A stretch of 42,081 nucleotides of DNA, from NCBI GenBank assembly GCA_024698865.1, contig JAILQS010000022.1, positions 1 to 42,081 on the forward strand, read 5' to 3'. Position 1 is the first letter of the stretch, and each line of letters starts with the position of its first letter. The position numbers and the translations under genes were made by a program. This document shows, in pieces, positions 37,104-42,081 of this stretch. The notes under the pieces are model-generated. The model saw only the letters and a program-made list of their open reading frames with translations. It did not search any database and had not been told where the DNA came from. The DNA comes from Lachnospiraceae bacterium. Lineage in GTDB: Bacteria > Bacillota > Clostridia > Lachnospirales > Lachnospiraceae.

Positions 37104-38201
37104 ATGTTTTTTTTGATTTTTGCGGGAATATTTTTACTGGTTGCGGTTGTGTTGTTAGGATACGTCGCGACCAGGGTAAATAAATTTTATATAGTGAAAA
37201 AATGGGTTGGCGAAAGCAAGGGAAAGCGGCGTTTTTGTATGCTTTTGCCAATTCTTGTTGTGTTTATATTCGGATATCTGGATTTTGTAAATACAGTGAT
37301 TGTTGTATTGCATCTGGGGATTTTTTGTTTGTTTTTCGAATTGGTACAAAAGGTCGTGCAAAAAGTCACAGGTAAGGAATCCGGATATTATGTTGCCGGT
37401 ATCGTGGCCATAATGTCGCTGGCAGTTTATCTAACAATCGGATGGTACAATGCGCATCACGTATGGGAAACGCATTACCAGATGGTGACATCAAAAGATA
37501 TCGGAGATAAGCCTTGTCGCATAGTCGGTATCGCAGACTCGCATGTAGGGACAACTTTTGATGGTGAAGGGTTCGCAAAACACATGCAGGAAATTGAGAA
37601 AACAAATCCGGATGTGCTTGTTGTAGCAGGCGATTTTGTAGATGACAGTACGACAAAAGCGGATATGATAAGATCGTGCGAAGCGTTAGGTGAGATAAAG
37701 ACAACGTACGGAGTATATCTTTGCTGGGGAAATCACGACGAAGGTTATTTTGACGGAAGGGAATTTGATTTTGATGAGTTGAAGGCGGAGCTGCAAAAAA
37801 ACAGAGTAGAGATTCTGGAAGATGAGGCAAAACTGATTGATAACCGATTTTATATCATAGGCAGAGAAGATTATTCCTATCGTGAACGAAAGAGCATGGA
37901 AGAACTGACAAAAGGTTTGGATACTTCCAAGTATATGTTTGTGTTGGATCATCAGCCACACGATTTTCTCGCGGAAGCGAAAGCAGGTGTAGATATGGTG
38001 CTTTGCGGTCACACACATGGTGGACAGATGTTTCCAATTGGAATCACCGGTGAGCTTTCCGGCGCCAACGAGAAAACTTACGGTCTGGAAACACGTAAAG
38101 ATACAAACTTTATCGTGACCTCCGGGATTTCGGATTGGGCGATTAAGTTTAAAACGGCGACATTTTCAGAATACGTTGTAATTGATATTACAAAAGAATA
38201 A
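37104..38201 (+). CDS. Membrane-anchored metallophosphoesterase (YkuE-like)
   Basis: This 365-residue protein has about four N-terminal membrane helices (2-22, 46-66, 68-84, 97-115) and a calcineurin-like domain (about 138-365) with the metal motifs ADSH (Asp145, His147), GDFVD (Asp177), GNHDE, DHQPHDF and CGHTHGGQ. Relatives include YkuE-type enzymes acting on membrane or cell-wall linked phosphoesters; the substrate is unknown. It starts 3 bp after the two-receiver protein and may be its cotranscribed target, but no interaction is shown by sequence. Confidence 0.9.
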   Translation: MFFLIFAGIFLLVAVVLLGYVATRVNKFYIVKKWVGESKGKRRFCMLLPILVVFIFGYLDFVNTVIVVLHLGIFCLFFELVQKVVQKVTGKESGYYVAGIVAIMSLAVYLTIGWYNAHHVWETHYQMVTSKDIGDKPCRIVGIADSHVGTTFDGEGFAKHMQEIEKTNPDVLVVAGDFVDDSTTKADMIRSCEALGEIKTTYGVYLCWGNHDEGYFDGREFDFDELKAELQKNRVEILEDEAKLIDNRFYIIGREDYSYRERKSMEELTKGLDTSKYMFVLDHQPHDFLAEAKAGVDMVLCGHTHGGQMFPIGITGELSGANEKTYGLETRKDTNFIVTSGISDWAIKFKTATFSEYVVIDITKE

Positions 38202-38245
38202 AGCACGTAATGACGATATTTTCGGATAAGAGGGATATAGAAGAT

Positions 38246-39454
38246 ATGAAAAATAAGACGATTCATTGGATGGGAGTTTTCCTTATTGGACTGTTATTTT
38301 TTTGTGCATCTGCGCAACATACGCAAGCGAAACCGAATATAAACAAAGCAACGGTTACGTTACCCAAAAGCAGATATGTCTATACGGGAAAGGCTATTTG
38401 TCCAAAAGCAACGGTAAAATTTCAAAAGAAAACGTTAAAGAGAAATAAAGATTATAAACTAACATACAGGAACAACAAAAAAATCGGTACTGCGTACATA
38501 TCTGTCAAGGGAATCGGTAAATACAGCGGAAAAGCAACAAAGAAGTTTTATATCAGACATAGTGACCGGTTTAATTCTATTATTGATTTTGGAAAACCGG
38601 AGAAAATAAAGCAATACTTTAAACTGACAACGGTTGATGAGAATATGAAAGTAAGGGTTAACCGAAAAGCACAAACAATTTCGCAGACTGCGACGGTGGA
38701 TGATGTGAAGTACACCCTTAAAATTGAACTGTGGAAGTATGCTGGGAAAACTACTGCAAAACAACTTCTGACTTGTACAGAATTATTTTGGGATTGCTAT
38801 CCGCAGATGTATCAGCGTTTTGCAGTGAAAAAAACACCGGTAACGGTACGCCTTGCGGTAGAGAATGAAGGGTATGAAATTGCTTGTACAAGCGGCAATC
38901 AGGTGCATTTGCACGATAAATGGTTAAAGAACAATAAGAAAGATTTTGATTGCCTGACGCACGAGTTTGCACATGTTATCCAGACAGAATGGGATGACTA
39001 TTATGTTCCGACGTATGAGGAAGATACGTATATGATTGAACGTTTTGCGGATTATTGCAGGTATATTTATGCGCATAAAAACGGCTACTATAACGATGTT
39101 GTCTGGGAACTTCAAAACAGGGAAAATGAAAACCACTATTCGACTTCAAATAGATTCTGGGTATGGCTTGATTATAAATATTCCACAAAGAAAATCGATA
39201 TCATGAAACGAATTGCAAAAGCAATAAAATCTGAAAAAGGCGCGTATCAACGAGAAAACTGGGAAAATACAGGTAGCGCATGGAAGCAGGTTTTCAAAGG
39301 AACCGGAGCAGAAGGTAAGTCGCTAAAGTCACTTTGGAAGAAATTTTGTAAGGATGACTTTTCGATGTGTAATCCGTGCGTCCCGGAATATGGAGAGACG
39401 TCAGAGATGATTGAAAGATACAATGTAAGAGAGATTGTGAAAGGCAGAAGATAA
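38246..39454 (+). CDS. Secreted basic-secretory-protein-type metallopeptidase with Ig-like repeat
   Basis: This 402-residue protein has a signal peptide (about 5-28), an MBG-like bacterial Ig domain (about 35-103, VYTGKAICPKATVKF, KDYKLTYRNNKKIGTA) and a C-terminal zinc-peptidase-like domain (about 195-390). The HEFAH motif (His239, Glu240, His243) and IERFADYCRY (about 264-273) match plant basic secretory protein (BSP) family metallopeptidases. It should be exported and may cleave extracellular or wall proteins. The start at 38246 is chosen because the signal peptide begins there. Its stop overlaps the DUF2752 start by one base. Confidence 0.85.
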   Translation: MKNKTIHWMGVFLIGLLFFCASAQHTQAKPNINKATVTLPKSRYVYTGKAICPKATVKFQKKTLKRNKDYKLTYRNNKKIGTAYISVKGIGKYSGKATKKFYIRHSDRFNSIIDFGKPEKIKQYFKLTTVDENMKVRVNRKAQTISQTATVDDVKYTLKIELWKYAGKTTAKQLLTCTELFWDCYPQMYQRFAVKKTPVTVRLAVENEGYEIACTSGNQVHLHDKWLKNNKKDFDCLTHEFAHVIQTEWDDYYVPTYEEDTYMIERFADYCRYIYAHKNGYYNDVVWELQNRENENHYSTSNRFWVWLDYKYSTKKIDIMKRIAKAIKSEKGAYQRENWENTGSAWKQVFKGTGAEGKSLKSLWKKFCKDDFSMCNPCVPEYGETSEMIERYNVREIVKGRR

Positions 39455-39918
39455 TGCAAATAAAGGGGAAACCGTATTTAAAAGAGGATATTAAAAAAAG
39501 CGGTGTAGTGGCCGCAGTGATTGGCATCTATCTTCTGGTTGCAAAACTGATCCATTACAGCGTTTGTCCGATTGTGAGATTTACAGGATTTCCATGCCCG
39601 GGGTGTGGAATGACCAGAGCAGTATTCGCATTAATAAAGGGAGATTTCGGGCAGGCGTATGAGTACCATGCCTGTGTTTATCTTGTAATACCGTTTTTGT
39701 TGTACTGTATCGTATTTAGATATTTGTTAGGCAGGGAAATACCCGGTGTGAAAAAGATTTTAATGGTCATATGCATTATTGTTATTCTTTATTACATATA
39801 CCGAATGGCTACTGTCTTTGAATGGCATCCGGATTACAGAAAGTATGACGGAGATAATCCGATTAGTTATCATCCGTTTAATTTTATTAATATGGTGCGG
39901 TATTATTGGATTTCTTGA
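39454..39918 (+). CDS. DUF2752 membrane protein
   Basis: This 154-residue protein has the DUF2752 signature FPCPGCGMTRAV (about 45-56) followed by hydrophobic segments at 67-90 and 98-118. The CxxC-like Cys pair may bind metal or act in redox, but the family function is unknown. The ATG overlaps the TAA of the upstream peptidase, indicating coupling. Confidence 0.88.
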   Translation: MQIKGKPYLKEDIKKSGVVAAVIGIYLLVAKLIHYSVCPIVRFTGFPCPGCGMTRAVFALIKGDFGQAYEYHACVYLVIPFLLYCIVFRYLLGREIPGVKKILMVICIIVILYYIYRMATVFEWHPDYRKYDGDNPISYHPFNFINMVRYYWIS

Positions 39919-39934
39919 CGTTTTATGGAATAGG

Positions 39935-39963
39935 TTGTCAGGTTGTGTATATTATGGTAAAAT
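39935..39963 (+). promoter_or_regulatory. Promoter of the DUF4234 gene
   Basis: TTGTCA (39935-39940), 17 bp, TAAAAT (39958-39963) with TGG upstream as extended -10. Confidence 0.7.
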
Positions 39964-39995
39964 AATTTTGAATTTATGAAAGGAGAGGTAAACAA

Positions 39996-40328
39996 ATGGT
40001 ACAAAAAAGAAGTATTCCACTTTGCATTATTTTAACCATCGTTACATGCGGAATCTATGGAATCTACTGGTTCATTAAATTAACAGATGAGGTTAATACA
40101 CTTAACGGACAGGAAGGAACCAGTGGTGTAGTAGCATTCTTATTAACATTGGTTACATGCGGAATTTACGGACTCTATTGGGCCTACAAACAGGGAGAAA
40201 AGATTGAATCTTTCACAGGTGAAAAAGGCAATCTTGGAATTATCTACCTTATTCTTGAGGTTGTAGGACTTGGTATTGTTGCTTATGCACTTATGCAGGA
40301 TAAGATCAACAAAAAAGTAGAGGCATAG
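39996..40328 (+). CDS. DUF4234 small membrane protein with internal duplication
   Basis: This 110-residue protein has three hydrophobic segments. The segment LTIVTCGIYGIYW (about 13-25) recurs as LTLVTCGIYGLYW (about 50-62), so the fold is an internal repeat as usual in DUF4234. AAAGGAGAGG precedes the ATG. It has its own promoter and terminator. Function unknown. Confidence 0.85.
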   Translation: MVQKRSIPLCIILTIVTCGIYGIYWFIKLTDEVNTLNGQEGTSGVVAFLLTLVTCGIYGLYWAYKQGEKIESFTGEKGNLGIIYLILEVVGLGIVAYALMQDKINKKVEA

Positions 40329-40359
40329 TAAGCATGTCTAACATTATAATGTAATGTAA

Positions 40360-40395
40360 AAAAGCCGAATCGGATAATATCCGGTTCGGCTTTTT
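40360..40395 (+). terminator. Terminator after the DUF4234 gene
   Basis: AAAAGCCGAA (40360-40369) pairs with TTCGGCTTTT (40385-40394). CGGAT/ATCCG adds an inner stem, and a T-run follows. Confidence 0.93.
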
Positions 40396-40524
40396 GGCGT
40401 CTTTAGAGATGAAATTGTTTCATATTTCACAAAATACTTTTAGGTTCATTTTAAGTTTCCTTTGTATGATGAGTACAACAGGAAGAGATAAATACGAAAT
40501 CACGAAGAAAGAAGGAAGCGAAAA

Positions 40525-41244
40525 ATGAGTAAAAACAACAGTATTTTTGAACGGATTGAAAAAAAGTACCTCCTTTCCGGAGAAAAATACAAACTCTTTT
40601 GGGAACGTATTCAGGAATACATGGAAGTCGACGAATATGGACTCAGTACGATATGCAATATTTATTATGATACAGACAATTATGAATTGATTCGTCATTC
40701 CATTGAAAAACCGGCCTATAAAGAAAAACTTCGTTTGCGAAGCTATGGAGTTCCAAAAGAAGACACCCAGACATTTGTGGAAATCAAGAAAAAGTGGTCA
40801 GGTGTTGTGTATAAGAGAAGAATAGAAATGCCAATGCAGGAGTCCAGAAGATTCTTAAATGCCGGTAAGGTAAGTGGACGGGATTCGCAGATTAAACGCG
40901 AGATCGATTATTTTATGGAATTCTATCATCCGGTTCCAAAGATGTTTATCGCTTATGACCGGATTGCCATGTATGGAAAGGATGACCCGGAACTACGGCT
41001 TACGATGGATTTTCGAATCCGCTATCGTACAGAACATCTGGATCTTACAGAAGGAGACTTTGGAACATTGGTTTTAGGAGAAGACGACGTATTGATGGAA
41101 ATAAAGGTAGGGGGTGCATACCCTATCTGGATGGCGCAGTTACTTAGTGAACTTCAGATTTATCAGACGTCATTTTCCAAATACGGAACCGCATATAAAT
41201 TGGAAGTTGTAAAAGATATGGAAAAGAGGAGAAATATATGTTAG
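40525..41244 (+). CDS. VTC-domain (polyphosphate polymerase-like) protein
   Basis: This 239-residue protein is a VTC domain of the triphosphate tunnel metalloenzyme fold. Motifs include ERIEKKYLL (about 9-17), the basic strand KEKLRLRSYG, FVEIKKKW, and the acidic LMEIKVGG. In yeast the domain makes polyphosphate. Bacterial copies next to DUF4956 and CotH genes are often annotated polyphosphate polymerase-like, but their product is unproven. It overlaps the DUF4956 gene by 7 bp. Confidence 0.88.
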   Translation: MSKNNSIFERIEKKYLLSGEKYKLFWERIQEYMEVDEYGLSTICNIYYDTDNYELIRHSIEKPAYKEKLRLRSYGVPKEDTQTFVEIKKKWSGVVYKRRIEMPMQESRRFLNAGKVSGRDSQIKREIDYFMEFYHPVPKMFIAYDRIAMYGKDDPELRLTMDFRIRYRTEHLDLTEGDFGTLVLGEDDVLMEIKVGGAYPIWMAQLLSELQIYQTSFSKYGTAYKLEVVKDMEKRRNIC

Positions 41245-41915
41245 ATACAATTTTAAACACAGAAACAGGAGTTATGGATATGCAGACCGCAATGGTATGC
41301 ACGGTGGCATCGTTGGTTTTGGGACTTGTTATTGCGTCCTTATATATGATACAGGAAAAGCGTTTTTCCAAAAGTTATGTAACAACACTGGCGTTGTTAC
41401 CGGCTTTGATTCAGGTTGTCATTATGCTCGTGAATGGAAATCTTGGTACCGGTGTAGCGGTAATGGGAGCTTTCAGCCTGATTCGTTTCCGTTCGGTACC
41501 GGGAACGGCAAAGGAAATAGCAACGATTTTCTTTGCTATGGTAGTAGGGCTTGCAACGGGAACCGGTTATGTTACATATGCAGCAATCTTCACCGTCATT
41601 ATCGGCGTTGCTATGCTGCTTCTTACCAAATCATCATTTGGTGAGATGAAAGATGTGGAGAAGAATTTGAAAATTACAATACCGGAGAATCTGGATTACA
41701 ACGGCTTGTTTGATGATTTATTCGAGGCATATACAAACAAACATGAACTGTATTTTGTGAAAACGACCAATCTGGGAAGTATGTACGAATTGCAGTATCA
41801 TGTTGAGTTAAAGGATGTACAAAAGGAGAAAGAATTTATAGACAGTCTGCGTTGTAGAAACGGCAATCTCACGATTGTGTGTGAAAGAAAGGGAAATCGC
41901 ATGGAAGAACTTTAA
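41238..41915 (+). CDS. DUF4956 membrane protein
   Basis: This 225-residue protein has about four membrane helices (about 12-38, 48-66, 70-85, 95-135) with the family motif VMGAFSLIRFRSVPGTAKEIATIF (split: MGAFSLIRFRS and PGTAKEIATIFFAM), then a cytosolic domain. The start overlaps the VTC gene end. VTC and DUF4956 genes commonly occur together, which suggests a joint function. Confidence 0.88.
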   Translation: MLDTILNTETGVMDMQTAMVCTVASLVLGLVIASLYMIQEKRFSKSYVTTLALLPALIQVVIMLVNGNLGTGVAVMGAFSLIRFRSVPGTAKEIATIFFAMVVGLATGTGYVTYAAIFTVIIGVAMLLLTKSSFGEMKDVEKNLKITIPENLDYNGLFDDLFEAYTNKHELYFVKTTNLGSMYELQYHVELKDVQKEKEFIDSLRCRNGNLTIVCERKGNRMEEL

Positions 41916-41987
41916 TGCGCACAGAAGTGACACAGGAAAGCCGGCGACATACAGTCGCATAGAAATGAAAAAGTGTGGAGGTAATCT

Positions 41988-42081
41988 ATGAAGAGAAAGA
42001 TAATAGTAATCCTAATGGCGTTAAGTCTGATGCTTACCGGCTGCAATACCATTCGTAGCATCACATCATATATAACAGGAA
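41988..42081 (+). CDS. Lipoprotein, N-terminal part only
   Basis: ATG 41988 follows GGAGG (41976-41980) and encodes a signal peptide with lipobox LTGC (MALSLMLTGCNTI), so Cys19 should be lipidated. The frame is open to the window end. Genes after VTC and DUF4956 often encode CotH-like or other secreted proteins, but nothing here shows the mature domain. Confidence 0.7.
   Translation, partial: MKRKIIVILMALSLMLTGCNTIRSITSYITG

Overview
The window looks like a chromosomal segment of an anaerobic Firmicute of the class Clostridia, most likely family Lachnospiraceae. The evidence is an AT-rich genome with strong AGGAGG-type ribosome sites, the gene run hpf-secA-prfB, an F-type ATP synthase operon, a 749-residue type II topoisomerase A subunit of the ParC-like kind common in this group, Ig-like surface proteins, and a VTC / DUF4956 / lipoprotein cassette. 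No species is assigned.

Layout. 1-515: AT-rich non-coding DNA with four DnaA-box-like 9-mers and two promoter candidates. 516-6600: hpf, secA, prfB (programmed +1 frameshift), an orphan cheW, and a DUF2156 gene that appears to start at AUU. 6716-10120: a GntR/YtrA-type regulator with a palindromic operator, an ABC ATPase and a large permease. 10252-16499: ATP synthase operon atpB-E-F-(H+A fused)-G-D-C, with delta and alpha in one 677-residue frame. 16732-19943: a hybrid histidine kinase lacking the phosphoacceptor His, followed by a three-receiver protein. 20096-21516: a short upstream ORF overlapping mgtE. 21707-30196 is mostly minus strand: a second His-less hybrid kinase, a stand-alone HPt protein, parC and parE, with an NlpC/P60-Ig protein on the plus strand between them. 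30303-30590: a strongly structured, GC-rich non-coding repeat element. 30711-37100: lysA, a DUF975 membrane protein with a Gly-Gln repeat tail, an intact hybrid kinase and a two-receiver protein. 37104-42081: a membrane metallophosphoesterase, a secreted basic-secretory-protein-type metallopeptidase, DUF2752, DUF4234, a VTC-domain protein, DUF4956 and the start of a lipoprotein.

The best candidate for an undescribed system is the signalling set spread over 16.7-37.1 kb. It has three related kinase-receiver-HPt proteins, two of which have lost the catalytic His and key ATP-binding motifs but kept intact receiver and HPt domains. It also has two receiver-only proteins, each with one canonical and one or two degenerate receivers, and one free HPt protein. 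No DNA-binding or enzymatic output domain is encoded among them. Inference: the one complete kinase (33066-36305) may feed phosphate into a network in which the pseudokinases act as sensory phosphotransfer scaffolds. The delta-alpha fusion, the AUU start and the 30.3-30.6 kb element are the other items that most deserve a check.
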